Numbered from the stretch's first letter, positions 1 through 11,140 are shown. The stretch: 64,000 bases of DNA from Panagrolaimus kolymaensis (GCA_028622995.1 JAJQJQ010000007.1:2728001-2792000), one strand, 5' to 3'. Notes: generated from the sequence alone by a model not told the origin. Numbers and translations are program-made.

Positions 1-630
1 GAAAACAATTTATTTTCCTGACCTTATTTTATAAAAAACCTTGCATGATTATAGTTTGAAAAGTGCCATAGTATCTTGTCAGAGAAAATATCACTTATAA
101 ATTTGATTTTCTTCTCTAGGTTTAATGTTTGTTATTTCACATGACAATCAAGCTATCTCTCTTTCTCTTTTTCTCTATCATTTATAATTAATGGACATGG
201 AACAACGCGAGACGCTACAGTAAAATAAATCATAGATGTTTGATGTTTAAAAAAATTATAAAAGTGCATTTGTAGTTTTTTTTCATAAGAAAAAATGTTA
301 TTGAATTTTAATTATTGCGAAATGACTAAGCAAGAGAGCAGAAGCTATAAAGAATAAATATAAACAAAAATAATGTTTGTATTTTTGTTCATTTTTTTGT
401 GTTGAATTTGTTTTGTTAACTTCTCTACAACAATGTTACCTCAACTTGGACCAAAGTTATTAGAACCTATTGAAAATATGACCAACAGTGGATATGATAA
501 ATTTGATTAAAACTTTTCTTTTATTCTTAGTTGTTGATAATTCATTTAACATGGAAGAAGATAATAAATAAGGATTTAAGATTTTCATTAAATTAAAAAC
601 TATTTTTTGTTTTGGAAAATTGTAAAAAGT
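1..630. other. AT-rich stretch without a recognised gene
   Basis: Reading both strands gives no open frame with recognisable protein similarity. It lies beyond the stop of the methyltransferase-like gene that starts at 1915 and runs leftward, so the part next to 630 is probably its 3' UTR. The rest is unassigned. Confidence 0.5.
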
Positions 631-1915
631 TTAAACATTGTAAAAAGAAAAATCACTGAATAAAGCTTTTTGAAGTGGCAGAGGAATTCGTCGTAATTTA
701 AATTTTTTGATAGTTTCGAAGGTTGCATCGTTGGAACAAGTTAGCACAAAATTATTGTTTGCAGTTATCAAAAAACATGTTTTAAAATATTTTGAATAAT
801 TTTTAAGAATCTGAAAAATACAATTTTAATTGAGCTTTTCTTTTGCCCTAATTTTTACTTGGACTAAGATTTTTGTTTGGTTTGTTTGAGTTACGGCAAT
901 GTTTGAAGTAAACACGCCGCCTGTTTTGAGCTTTGATGAAAAATGTAAAATTGTTTCTTCTTTCAAAAAGTCGGATGCGGGACAAAGAATTGGCGATTTG
1001 AAATCAGGCGTACAAGCATCAACCATTATGGCATCAAATTCTAAACATTTATTGAGGAAGGTAAAATGAAATACGGCGAACTAAAAGCATACTTTCGTTT
1101 GTATTTTTAATAAATTCATTTCCATTTTGAATTATCACGCGTGTTTTACTATTTTCTTTGACATCAAACCATTTTATAGCTATCTCTTTTATCGTTGGAT
1201 CAATTTCGACCACTGTGATATTTGGCTAAAACAAATTTAATTTTCTTAGAATTATGGTAATTGGCATTACCGCATTTGGATGATTCGATAAAAAGTTTGT
1301 CATTGCACCACCGCCGAGACCCAAAAACAACACAGACATATTGGGAGAGTAATTTTTTATACTTGGATTTACCATGAACGGAGCCAATAACATTCCTCTG
1401 AAATAAAAAAGTTCGCGTATTCAAAAATATTTGTATTTTAAAAAATCTTTACCGATAATAAATTGCTTTAACATAATTTTTATCAACGATAAGTTTATTT
1501 GAAATATTTTTTAAACTGACTATTGAAAGATCTCCCGCATGGTCAATAAATTTTAGTGATCGAATTGCTTCATTATTGCTGAAAACTAACGAAGTTATTG
1601 TAGAAACTTGGAATTTGGTGGCGAGAAAAAAATGAAGGAAGAATCTTACAAAAAATAATCAATAACAGAAAAATTTCTTTTTTGAAAGGCGCTATAAAAA
1701 TTTTCACGAATTATAAATTTATCTTCCAAATTCGTGTTTAAAATAGGATGTTTTATTTTTTTGATTGAAGAAAAACCATTTTGGAAACAGATCAACTGAA
1801 ATACGATTGCAGTTATTTTTAAACAAAGATTGGAACTTACGGTAATTGCATAAACGCTAAACCCAATTATAGCTGCAGCAACAAAAAGTTTAAATCGTAG
1901 ACGAATGTGAAACAT
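631..1915 (-). CDS. Membrane-anchored spermidine-synthase-like methyltransferase
   Basis: Seven exons read by eye: 1841-1915, 1650-1795, 1453-1606, 1271-1397, 1082-1225, 859-1040 and 631-810. All joins keep frame. The first 25 residues contain a hydrophobic stretch (LFVAAAIIGFSVYAI), suggesting a signal anchor. A Rossmann SAM-binding motif VLFLGLGGGAMTNFL is followed by ITVVEIDPTI, whose acidic residue would bind the ribose, and then FDAIMVDAC. This order is typical of the spermidine-synthase/METTL13-type fold. The class I GGG motif is intact, so binding of SAM or decarboxylated SAM is plausible, but the substrate cannot be told. Oddities are a GTTCG donor after exon 5 and a 45-nt first intron with no in-frame stop. 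The gene diverges from the acyl-CoA synthetase gene starting at 2446. I am confident of the fold, not of the reaction. Confidence 0.75.
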
Positions 1916-2445
1916 TTAAACGCTGGTAAAAACAAACTTTTTAATGTTTTAAAAGCTAACATTATTGAGAGTTATTGTTATGTTAAATAGTGTTTTAATT
2001 GAATTTCCATTACATGCTCCGCTTTTAGTTTTTAAAAAAGGGTGTTATTGGTTTGAATGGTTTTTTCATGTTTTTTATAGCAATTATCATTCTATATTAA
2101 AAAATCAATGCTTTTTTAAATCGAAAATTTAAAAAGAATTTTTAATCTAAATTTACAAAGAAATTTTAAATCCATTACTAAGAATAATTTTTTAGTTCTG
2201 TAAATAGCAACTAGGGATGTTGTTTTCCTAAAAATACAACAACAATAATTAGCATCATCAAATGTTTTTATTTTAGTTTTCCTTTAAAAAAGAAAGATAA
2301 TCTGTATTTTAAAAGTCCAACAAAAAACAAATTGGCTTTAGTTAGAAAAATTTTCTAAAAACGCATATTATTAACCATTGGAAATCAACAAAAATATTTA
2401 TTTGTTGTGAAGTTGTGGTTTTGCAGCTGCAAATTTTTCTTCAAA
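1916..2445. other. Divergent intergenic region between methyltransferase-like and acyl-CoA synthetase genes
   Basis: These 530 bp separate two genes that start away from each other and must hold both 5' ends. The stretch is A/T-rich with no clear TATA box or named operator. No ORF with recognisable similarity was seen. Confidence 0.5.
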
Positions 2446-5400
2446 ATGGACATTGAATTGAATCACCTCTTTCATCTTCAAATTTTTAATGCTGCTGAAA
2501 AGCACAGCAATGAGATCGCTTTGGTATAATTTTTAACTGCCAGATGACTAAAATTGAATCCATCAAGAAACATTAAAGTTAAACGTATAATTTTATAGGT
2601 TGATGGAAAAACTCGTGAATCTCTTACATTTGAACAATTTCGTCGTCGATCATTTCAATTTGCTACAGTTTTAAGTGCAAATATGTTTCCTTCATCGGGA
2701 AATAATGTAAAGGATACTGTACTTGTATTTATGCCAAATACCATTAGTTATCCTTTTGTTTTTTGTGGTTCAGCATTGCTTGGAAATCCAATTTGTGGAG
2801 TAAATCCTACTTCAACAAAAGAGGAATTACAAAGTGCCGCTCAAAAATGTGGAGCTCGATATATTGTTTGCACTGCCGAACTTTTGGAAATGTGTTTGGA
2901 TGCATTTGAAAATTCAAAAACATCCATTTTTGTTTTTGGTAAATTTGTTATTAATCCACATCGATCGCCGCTACCACCAACTCAAAAAATTATTGATTTA
3001 AATTATGAAACAAGAACATTGGGGCCTTACCTTCGGTAAGTCCCTCAAACTAAACATACAAACAAACAATTTTCGAAACCGTTACATTTTTACAATCAAA
3101 ACGTGGACATTTTACACATTTAGGTATTTTTTGAGAAACTTAGAGAGTGCATCTGTTTTAAGGAATTCTAAAAAATAATCAAAGTGGGAGATTATGTGTC
3201 TTTTTGAGGATGAAAAATGGGAAAAAAACAGTAACACAACATAAACTAAAACAAACAGATTGCTGAGTATTGGTTTATTAAAGTGCCTTACTGTAAACAG
3301 TAATAACTTCAATAGTAAGCCTCCAAACCTCGTCAAGGTTCTCAGCATATTGGAGGATAGTTGTTAGTTCTGGGTCAACAACACCCTTTAAAAGGGCAAA
3401 GAAACCGCATCTAATACGTACGGAGGTGCAATCAACATATATAACCATACCAGGTATTAAAATGTCAACAATGCGCTATGTTAAGCATGGGGCTCACCTG
3501 AGGTGATTTAAGCAGCACCTCATACTTGCTTCCTAAGAAGCACGCATTTATCCCATAAATAGGCATGACATTTCATAACTTGCTACTGGATATGGCCTTG
3601 TATATATGGTCAAGCCGTTTCTCATCGCTGACATAAACACAACATAAAACTTTTCTCACTTGAAGAACTATCGTTGAAAATCTTCGTAGAACTTCATGAC
3701 GCAACTCTTATCGTTCATAAGGAAATTAAAACCTTATAAAAAGCTCAACAAATCTCATCATATACGTAACATAACGTAGGTGCAATTATTACATATGATC
3801 ATACCAGGTATTAAACTGTCAATAATGCGATCTGTTGAGCATGGGGCTCACCTGAGATGATTTAAGCATATTGCACCTCATACTTGCCTCCGAGAAGGCA
3901 CGCATTTATCCAATAAATTGGCATGACACTTCATACTTGTAACTAATATGAACTTGTAAACATGCTCAAAACGCAACTCATCGCATTACTAAACGCTACA
4001 TCAGTCTAATCACAATCGCTTTCAATATCATTCATTTCAACGTTATCGTCCCACTCATCGTTAATCTCATATTCTAAATCGACGATATCGTTAACGGTAA
4101 CATTTTGTAAAACTTCGTTATCGTCATCGATAGGCCGCTGCTCTTCATCAACTTCCATATTTTCGTCGATCTCAACGTTCCAATCCGGATTTAACGCAGC
4201 ATAATCTGGAGCATCAGGCAACATAACTGAAAGCGGATCCTCGTTCAAAAGTTCGTTGTAAACGATGTTTCTCGTGCTGTTCACATCGTCGGCGGGCAAT
4301 TTAATATGAAGCCGATCCCATGCACGTGTGCGTGAAAGGGCAACATAACAATGGCCGTGCGTAAAAATTCCTTTACTGAAATCAACTCCTACACAGTCGA
4401 ACGTTTGTCCTTGGGCTTTATTAATCGTTAATGCGAACGCAACTCGAACCGGGAACTGTGTACGGTAAACTTTCAAAACGCTTGAATCGTCGAGGAGCGT
4501 AATTCTTGGAATCATTACGATGTTATCTTCGCTATTATCGCTTCGGTTAGTCAACTTTTCAGCAACAATAATGTTACGTTCAAGTCTTTTAACAATAAGT
4601 CGCGTTCCGTTACATAAACCTTCTCGAATGCTTAAGTTACGCATAAGCATAATCACCGCATTTACTCGAAGTCGTAGCTTGTACGCGGGAAAACCGTTTG
4701 GCTTAAACGTTTCGAAATGTTCTGGACTATACTCAAATAGGTTATCTTCAACTCGATCGACAGCTTGATAAATTCTTTCGGTATCGCTATCAAGTAAATC
4801 GATAATCCCTTCGTTATACGTATCAACTTCAGAATTAACCGTAGAAAGAATAGCTCTAGACGCGAAAGCATTTAAATCATTATTCCTTATAACATCACCG
4901 AAAATAAGCTCAACTAAATCATTCGCAGTAATACACTCTTCGGGTAACGATACCTTTCCTTGAACATCGTTTGCGCTTCCATTTCCAATTCTCAATATCG
5001 TTTCCGCAAAATCATCTCCATTATTATCGGCTCTTTCGTTACTAATCAAATCGTATTTATTTGCCGAGAAAAGCGGCCAAAGCGGACTCATCTTAACGCT
5101 ATTTCGGATAACATCGTTACGCGTACCGTTTTTCACAACGGGTCCTAACTGACGAAAATCTCCACCGCAAACGATAATCTTTCCTCCAAACGGAACGTCG
5201 TTATTCATAATTTCGCGTAATTTCTCATCAACAACTTCAAGAGCTCTTCGTGGTGCCATCGGAGTTTCATCCCAAACAACAACTTTAACTTTACGTAATG
5301 CTTGTCCAAGTGAATCCGAAGAAACTACACCGGATTGACTCTCTTCGCCAAACGGAAAATCAAGCTTAAATACGTTATGAGCTGTTCGCCCCGTTTCATA

Positions 5401-8400
5401 TAAACTTGCTGCAATACCGCTCCACGCCATAATAACAACATCGGTATCGGACGCAACTAAATTCGAAAATAAACAGTTAAATAGATACGTTTTTCCTGAA
5501 CCTCCTGGGCCATCAATGTAAAAACAGGCCGCAGAATTATCGGGATTAACGACTCGTTGCATAATCGCTTCATAAGCATTCGCTTGTTCGGGATTCAACG
5601 TCCCTCGCATTTGATCGCCTCGGAGACGGTGTGCGGTAATATCAACGTTTTCGTCGTCAATACCAACAATTTCTGCAACCATTTGAAGGATTGGATAATC
5701 TTCAAGTGATCGCTCATTGTTGATAATCATTCGTAAAACTTGACGCCATGCTAAATTTTCCGCAAGATCTTCATCGCCGCGATGATTTCGAAGTAAATCT
5801 GAGATTAACTGATGACGAAACTGATTCCATAACCATAACGGAGCTTCAACATCGCAATGAGCAACAATTCGTGCGAATAAACGTCGTAATTCTCTCGGTA
5901 AATTGAAAAATGTTCCTTCGTGTAACGCATCGTAGTAAATTTGATCGGATTCAACCAATCCTCGTGCTACACACGCTTCGCGGAACGTTACATGGATTGC
6001 ATTAGGATCGTAAGGATCTCTGCGTAAATCTTCGTAATCTCTTGGACCTTTAACGATCGTCAATAACTTTCGGAGGTAAAACAATTCAGTGTTCTTCGGG
6101 TTAACGGCGTACATTCTTGGACATTTCGGTTTCGTAGTTCTCAAACGTGTATGCCATTCGCGTTTCTTTGCATCCCATGTAAAATGGTGGCAAAGCTCTA
6201 CATACGTAAGATTTCGATTAACTCCATTTGGCGCATTTCGATTCAAATCAAAGAAAGCTAATAACTTGGACTTTTTCATCGCATCTCGAATCATATCCGA
6301 AACTGAAGCATCTTCCGCCATCGCAATAGTTTGTTGCTCAGGTAAATGAACCTGAAGCCTTTCAATACTTTCACTCGAAAAATGCATATCGAACTTGTAA
6401 AGTCTCCAGCAAGCTTCATGAGCGGATAAGTATCTCGCATCAAGGAAGCACTGAATCTCATCATAATTAACTTGTCCGCTACTGATCTCAATATTAATTC
6501 TGTCCGGACCTTTAAACAAATACTTGAACAAATAATTAACTGTACGCAAACTGCATACCACTTCAATATTGATATGGCAACCGAAACGCTTCAATAAATA
6601 CGCATTATACGGAACAACTGAACGGTTATCAAGAATAAAAGGTCGCCCTTTAAAGTTAACCGTAGCTTGCTTGCCGTCGTTTCTTCTTCGGTAAGTCGGA
6701 TACGAATTTTCATCAAACGTTGTCTCTTCGCTAAACGCTTTCGGAAAATGACGTTTACATGTACCATCCTGCATACACATGGCATTCGGATCGTATTCTC
6801 CGCAAGGTCGATGAAGCATATGCTTCACCACTAAATCGTAAAGTACGGGGTCGCTTTCTCGATCTGGCAATTCCGCAGAAATGAAATCGTTAATTTTCGC
6901 AATATCGTTCCATTCTTCTTCAAACCACCACAAACTGTGAATATGTGGTAATCCACGCTTCTGAAACTCAACAACGTAAAGGAACGCTTTAACTTTTCCG
7001 AAAATACCACTTTTCATTTCTTTGACAAATTGCTTAACGTGGTAATTAAAAACGATATCAACAACGTCGGGTCTGTCATAGGCTCTCTGGTTCTCGAATA
7101 AATGTCTCGTAATATCGGGATCATCGGGATTGCACGTTTTCGTAATAAATAAACTCGGCTTTCCATGCTTCTGACACATCGCATTCGCATCATTCAAAAA
7201 CTCAGATTGGCTTCGAGGTCCCATCGTATACGATGAGGGCAAAACAAACTTCTTTCCTGGTAACGAATCGTTAGCTTCTCCAACATTTCGTAAATAGTCT
7301 GTAAGACCCGTATACGTATCAACTCGTAACTTCTTTTGATTCAATCGCAAAAACTTTAAACGCTCATTATCGACAATCGTAAATGACCAAACTAAATATT
7401 TGCTTAATAATTTACCACCATGAAGGATGGGATTAAAAGGCTCATCATCGTTTTCGGTACGCAAAGCTAACTTATACAAAAAATACTGGAGCGCAGTAAG
7501 TTTTCCGCCTTGTGGATTAGAAGGATTCTTTGGCCTATCATAATGCCAAAAGTCTCCTCTACCGTAAGGGTTAAACAACACAAACGTAAGCGGTTCACAA
7601 TGCTTCGAATACTTAGAAATACGTTGAGCCATAGGTGGCTCTCCGTCATTACACTTTCGTTGAACTTGGATATCATTCCAAGGAATGTCACCATTCTCAT
7701 CGCAAATATAAATTCCTGCTACTTCATTAGACACTGTCGGTAACGCATACGTATCGCTGGTGTTATTCGTTGTCTTTTTAAAGAGAATTCTGCATACTTT
7801 TGGTACACGTCTTTCTCTTTCCGCTACTTCTCGCTCTTCATCCTCAATATCGTGAAGCATACGATAAATATTTGCATATTCGTTGACGTTAGCCAACAAA
7901 GTATGCAAAAACTCAAAAATTCGTCGTTCACAATCAGTCGCAAACGGAGCTAGACATCGGTACTCAATCGCATCGTTAGTTTCGAGGATCCACAATTGCC
8001 CAAAAGCAGGCCGTTGTCCAGGAAGCGGTTCGGTATATCTCGGTAAAACATGCATAACTTCACCGTGAACTCGATAGTGAAAAATGCCAGGTAGCTGTCG
8101 CATTTCACCCTTCATATACGCAAAGCTAACGCTCGTGTTATACTTATTAATTTTCTCATGGAAAGGGCGCCAATCGGTACCTTCTTCACGCTTAAGCATC
8201 GCTTTCAATTGTTCGGGGAAATCGGGCTCGAAATTTACTTTAACGCGACCGCAATTGCAACAGTTATCATAAGTACCTTGAGCTGTTCGATTCTCACATG
8301 AGTAATGCAATCCGCTACAAAACGTGCATGGTGTATCGCGATCGCCCAATGTAAATTGCTCAACATTATCGCTATTAGCTGCTCGAAGTGCATTTGCGAG

Positions 8401-11140
8401 GTTCTCTCGTTGTCTTTCATAATCGGTGCGCCTAATTTCATTACGTTGTACTCGTTCATCTTGTGTCTCATTTTCTCGTAGAGAAGCTTGCAAAACACGC
8501 TGGGTAGTTAATCGTGCTTCCTGCTGCTCAACATCTTCGTTATGACGGCTCAATCTGTTTCGTTCACGCAAATCAGCAAGCCTTAGTGCACGTTGTTCAT
8601 CGCTTTCATTTAATCGTTGAGAAGCTTGCAAAATACGTTGGGCGTTTAATCGTGCTTCTTGCTGCTCAACATCTTCGTTATGACGGCTCAATCTGTTTCG
8701 TTCACGCAAATCAGCAAGCCTTAGTGCACGTTGGCCTGCAGATTCACGTTGTCGTGCTTCTCTACGTTGTTGTCGTAAGCGTTCAAGCTCACTTAACCTT
8801 TCTTCGTCGGATTGACGCTGTCGTGTCCACTTTCGTCGGTTCGCAGCACTGCTCCTAACCTTTTTTCTACGACAATACGTTGCAAAATCTTCTGATATAG
8901 CTGCTGCTAACTGTACCTCTTCGTTGGGAATCAATTCTTCGCCTTCGATAACGTTCGCATCAATCATAGCACCCATAAGAATAGGTTCGCTAACGTTATC
9001 GTCAACTTCCATTGACTCAACCTCATTAACTTCTTCGCTTCGCTCAACATTCTCTAACGCATCATTACGCAAGGTTGCCCGAAGGCCGTCGTCGTTTGCC
9101 AGAGGGCCGTGGTCGTTTGCCCGAAGACCGTTGTTGTTTGCCCGAAGGCCGTTGTTGTTTGCCCGAAGACCGTGATCTACATTCCTGAAGTACGACATCA
9201 GAAATGCAGAAAAAATAAAAAAATAAACAATACCAACCAATCAGGAAAAAAGTTGAAGAATAATTCAGATAAATAGCTTGAATAAATAAATCACATACAA
9301 AAAAAATGTTCAAGCAAGCCTAACCAAAAGATAAAACGAAATAAAACAATGATGTGTAATTTCGAGGCAGACAGTCAGAGAAAAACAAACTTTTGACTTC
9401 CAAAAAAATGCTTACAAAAAATGCAAGCATTTCCCTTTCAAAAAAAACAAAGGGAAACTTTCGTGTCAAGAAAAATTTCATAAAATGCAAATTTAAAATG
9501 GTCAAAACATATCAATATTTGACTCTCCGAAGCGTGAGACTAACATATTCGGAATCAGCGTAAAAAACTGATCTAGGCTATCGGGACAAAACAAAACAAA
9601 AGCAGAACCGACATACAAACATACAAACACGACACTCCAAATTAAAAAGGAAGATGGAAATTGCACCATTTGATGAAGAATTGGTTGAAACTTTGAGTGC
9701 TCGTTCAAGAGCATTGGTAAACGTCGATGATATTCTTTTAGCCCCGTTATCAAGTGGAACTTTAGATGAACCTAAATGCGTTCAATTAACCCATAAAAAT
9801 TTTAATGCAGCAACCATCGGACTCAAACGGTAAGCTTAATAATTAAAACATTTGATAAACTTTTAATTTTTTTCAGCGCTGTTTTCGATGAATTAACAAT
9901 GTCTCTCGAATGCAAAACAAATTTAGCATTTCTTCCATTTTATCATGCATCAGGTTTTTGGGCTTTATGTTTTTGTTTATTGCATGGGCATAAAAGTATC
10001 ATCTTACCTACATTTCATCCCATTTTAATGGCTGAATGGATTCAACATGAAAAAGTAAAACACGTCAAACGAAGAATCAAAACTATTAAAAGCTTTGTTT
10101 TCCAGATAGCGTTGCTCAATTTAGTTCCAACGATAGTTAATTATTTAACACAAAATCCAAAACAATTTGCAACTTATAACTTATCAAGTGTTAAAGCAAT
10201 TTTATGTGGATCCGCTCCAATTGGGAAAGAGCAAATTAAAGAATTTGTTATTGCTTTTCCTCATGTTAAGCATTTTATTCAAGGTATAACATATTTTTCA
10301 TTCATAGAGAGTTTTGACAAATTAATTCTATAGGATATGGCATGACAGAAGTTGTTTGTCTCAGCCATGTTACACCTTTAACAAATTCTTTTATCCTTGA
10401 TGACCCAAATCTTGGAAGTTGTGGAAAAATCATTCTTGGCTTTGAAGCTATGGTAACAATTCTTGAAATATCATAATTTTAAAACAAAAACGTATTTCAG
10501 ATAGTTGATCCTGATACTAATGAAACTCGAACAAGTCCAAATGAAACAGGTGAATTGTGGCTTCGTTCGGATGCGGTAATGAAAGGTTATTTAAAAAATA
10601 AAGAATTAACTGAAAAATGCTTTGAAAATGGCTGGTACAAAACCGGTGACATCGTTTTCAAAAATCAAGGTGATTATTATTTCGTGGTGGATCGTCTTAA
10701 AAATATGATAAAAGTTAATGGAATGCAAGTAGCTCCAGCTGAAATAGTTTGCCATTTTTTTCTCCATAAAACAAAAAAAAGGAATTATTTTCTAGGAACA
10801 ATTAATTTTAACTTTCCCATATGTTTCTGAAACCGCTGTCATTGGAATTCAAGATGCTGATTATGGGGAAGCGCCATTGGCTTTTGTGGTTTTAAAACAA
10901 GAGCTTCTCGATGGAAAAACTCAACATGAAGCCCTTGAAAAAATTAGAGAATTTGTTCATGGTTTGGGTTTACAATGTTAGATCGATTTTTAATTAATTT
11001 ATTTAGTGAAAGTTGCATCGCATAAGCAAATCAAAGGTGGACTCGTTGCAATAGAAAAACTTCCAAAAACTTCAAATGGAAAAATTTCAAAAAAAGATTT
11101 GCAAGCTCTTGCCATTTCTGAACATGAAACTGTATTATAA
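2446..11140 (+). CDS. Acyl-CoA synthetase / 4-coumarate-CoA-ligase-like AMP-forming enzyme, split by a Helitron-bearing intron
   Basis: Nine exons: 2446-2523, 2599-3035, 9650-9829, 9877-10054, 10106-10283, 10334-10452, 10501-10746, 10796-10961 and 11007-11140. The family activates a carboxylic acid with ATP and transfers it to CoA. Visible motifs include the AMP-binding signature (altered: APLSSGTLDEPKCVQLTH), YGMTE, GELWLRSDAVMKGYL, GWYKTGD, the hinge region DRLKNMIKVNG and the C-terminal catalytic lysine in SNGKISKKDL. The 6.6 kb second intron contains a Helitron on the other strand. Its predicted acceptor (AATTAAAAAG at 9640-9649) lacks the usual TTTTCAG tract, so splicing across it is uncertain. 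The 51-nt intron 10055-10105 has no in-frame stop. The substrate is not predictable. The gene ends 94 bp from the convergent P450. Confidence 0.8.
3421..3962. repeat. Two diverged direct copies of a ~180-bp sequence beside the Helitron ORF
   Basis: The blocks at about 3421-3602 and 3775-3962 share the ordered words TACCAGGTATTAAA, GCATGGGGCTCACCTGAG, GATTTAAGCA, GCACCTCATACTTGC, GCACGCATTTATCC and GGCATGACA. The second copy carries small insertions and substitutions. Period is about 355 bp. They lie directly downstream of the Helitron ORF stop in that ORF's orientation, so they are probably part of the element's 3' non-coding region. Confidence 0.75.
4006..9240 (-). CDS. Helitron Rep/helicase (rolling-circle transposase), uninterrupted
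   Basis: This is a single 1744-codon frame; the ATG at 9198 (residue 15, MSYFRNVDHG) is an equally likely start. In order it shows an N-terminal low-complexity array of GLRANNN-type heptads, a charged RERNRLSRHNED region present twice, a Cys/His-rich putative zinc-binding segment (CTFCSGLHYSCENR then CCNC), the Rep nuclease with HUH motif GLPHIHSLWW and the two-tyrosine motif YLFKYLFKG, then a PIF1-type SF1B helicase with Walker A GPGGSGKTYLF, Walker B VVVWDETPMAP, GGDFRQLGPV, and C-terminal motifs NKAQGQTFDCVGVD and HCYVALSRTR. The Rep nicks and joins single-stranded ends and the helicase unwinds them during rolling-circle transposition. No stop or frameshift is seen. It is antisense within an intron of the acyl-CoA synthetase gene. 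Its base composition is visibly richer in GC than the flanks. Confidence 0.95.
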   Translation of the reverse strand: MVGIVYFFIFSAFLMSYFRNVDHGLRANNNGLRANNNGLRANDHGPLANDDGLRATLRNDALENVERSEEVNEVESMEVDDNVSEPILMGAMIDANVIEGEELIPNEEVQLAAAISEDFATYCRRKKVRSSAANRRKWTRQRQSDEERLSELERLRQQRREARQRESAGQRALRLADLRERNRLSRHNEDVEQQEARLNAQRILQASQRLNESDEQRALRLADLRERNRLSRHNEDVEQQEARLTTQRVLQASLRENETQDERVQRNEIRRTDYERQRENLANALRAANSDNVEQFTLGDRDTPCTFCSGLHYSCENRTAQGTYDNCCNCGRVKVNFEPDFPEQLKAMLKREEGTDWRPFHEKINKYNTSVSFAYMKGEMRQLPGIFHYRVHGEVMHVLPRYTEPLPGQRPAFGQLWILETNDAIEYRCLAPFATDCERRIFEFLHTLLANVNEYANIYRMLHDIEDEEREVAERERRVPKVCRILFKKTTNNTSDTYALPTVSNEVAGIYICDENGDIPWNDIQVQRKCNDGEPPMAQRISKYSKHCEPLTFVLFNPYGRGDFWHYDRPKNPSNPQGGKLTALQYFLYKLALRTENDDEPFNPILHGGKLLSKYLVWSFTIVDNERLKFLRLNQKKLRVDTYTGLTDYLRNVGEANDSLPGKKFVLPSSYTMGPRSQSEFLNDANAMCQKHGKPSLFITKTCNPDDPDITRHLFENQRAYDRPDVVDIVFNYHVKQFVKEMKSGIFGKVKAFLYVVEFQKRGLPHIHSLWWFEEEWNDIAKINDFISAELPDRESDPVLYDLVVKHMLHRPCGEYDPNAMCMQDGTCKRHFPKAFSEETTFDENSYPTYRRRNDGKQATVNFKGRPFILDNRSVVPYNAYLLKRFGCHINIEVVCSLRTVNYLFKYLFKGPDRINIEISSGQVNYDEIQCFLDARYLSAHEACWRLYKFDMHFSSESIERLQVHLPEQQTIAMAEDASVSDMIRDAMKKSKLLAFFDLNRNAPNGVNRNLTYVELCHHFTWDAKKREWHTRLRTTKPKCPRMYAVNPKNTELFYLRKLLTIVKGPRDYEDLRRDPYDPNAIHVTFREACVARGLVESDQIYYDALHEGTFFNLPRELRRLFARIVAHCDVEAPLWLWNQFRHQLISDLLRNHRGDEDLAENLAWRQVLRMIINNERSLEDYPILQMVAEIVGIDDENVDITAHRLRGDQMRGTLNPEQANAYEAIMQRVVNPDNSAACFYIDGPGGSGKTYLFNCLFSNLVASDTDVVIMAWSGIAASLYETGRTAHNVFKLDFPFGEESQSGVVSSDSLGQALRKVKVVVWDETPMAPRRALEVVDEKLREIMNNDVPFGGKIIVCGGDFRQLGPVVKNGTRNDVIRNSVKMSPLWPLFSANKYDLISNERADNNGDDFAETILRIGNGSANDVQGKVSLPEECITANDLVELIFGDVIRNNDLNAFASRAILSTVNSEVDTYNEGIIDLLDSDTERIYQAVDRVEDNLFEYSPEHFETFKPNGFPAYKLRLRVNAVIMLMRNLSIREGLCNGTRLIVKRLERNIIVAEKLTNRSDNSEDNIVMIPRITLLDDSSVLKVYRTQFPVRVAFALTINKAQGQTFDCVGVDFSKGIFTHGHCYVALSRTRAWDRLHIKLPADDVNSTRNIVYNELLNEDPLSVMLPDAPDYAALNPDWNVEIDENMEVDEEQRPIDDDNEVLQNVTVNDIVDLEYEINDEWDDNVEMNDIESDCD
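8514..8740 (-). repeat. In-frame 141-bp tandem duplication in the Helitron N-terminal region
   Basis: The segments around 8514-8594 and 8655-8735 are nearly identical. They encode two copies of a charged helical block containing RALRLADLRERNRLSRHNED. The period of about 141 bp (47 codons) keeps the frame, so the duplication lengthens the protein without breaking it. Confidence 0.85.
9073..9178 (-). repeat. 21-bp tandem array encoding GLRANNN-type heptads
   Basis: About five units of 21 bp, each related to GCCCGAAGGCCGTTGTTGTTT on the plus strand. They lie near the Helitron start codon and translate to repeated GLRAN(N/D) heptads. The period is a multiple of three, so unit number can change without a frameshift. 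Confidence 0.85.

Larger units (their letters stand above)
3060..9640 (-). mobile_element. Helitron, approximate extent, ends not resolved
   Basis: The element fills most of the intron 3036-9649. Helitrons make no target duplication and end TC...CTRR with a short hairpin near the 3' end, so limits are hard to set by eye. A perfect palindrome of the form CCCTTT-AAAGGG lies at about 3391-3403, the side where the 3' hairpin is expected. Another hairpin (TTTCCCTTT / AAAGGGAAA) lies at about 9427-9454. I could not identify terminal TC and CTRR with confidence. The coordinates given are only the intron interior. Confidence 0.55.

Noticed and set aside
8514..8858. Plus-strand ORF of 114 residues opposite the Helitron ORF
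   Set aside because: It and the other plus-strand frames in 4500-9200 are antisense shadows of the transposase; no motif or independent start context.
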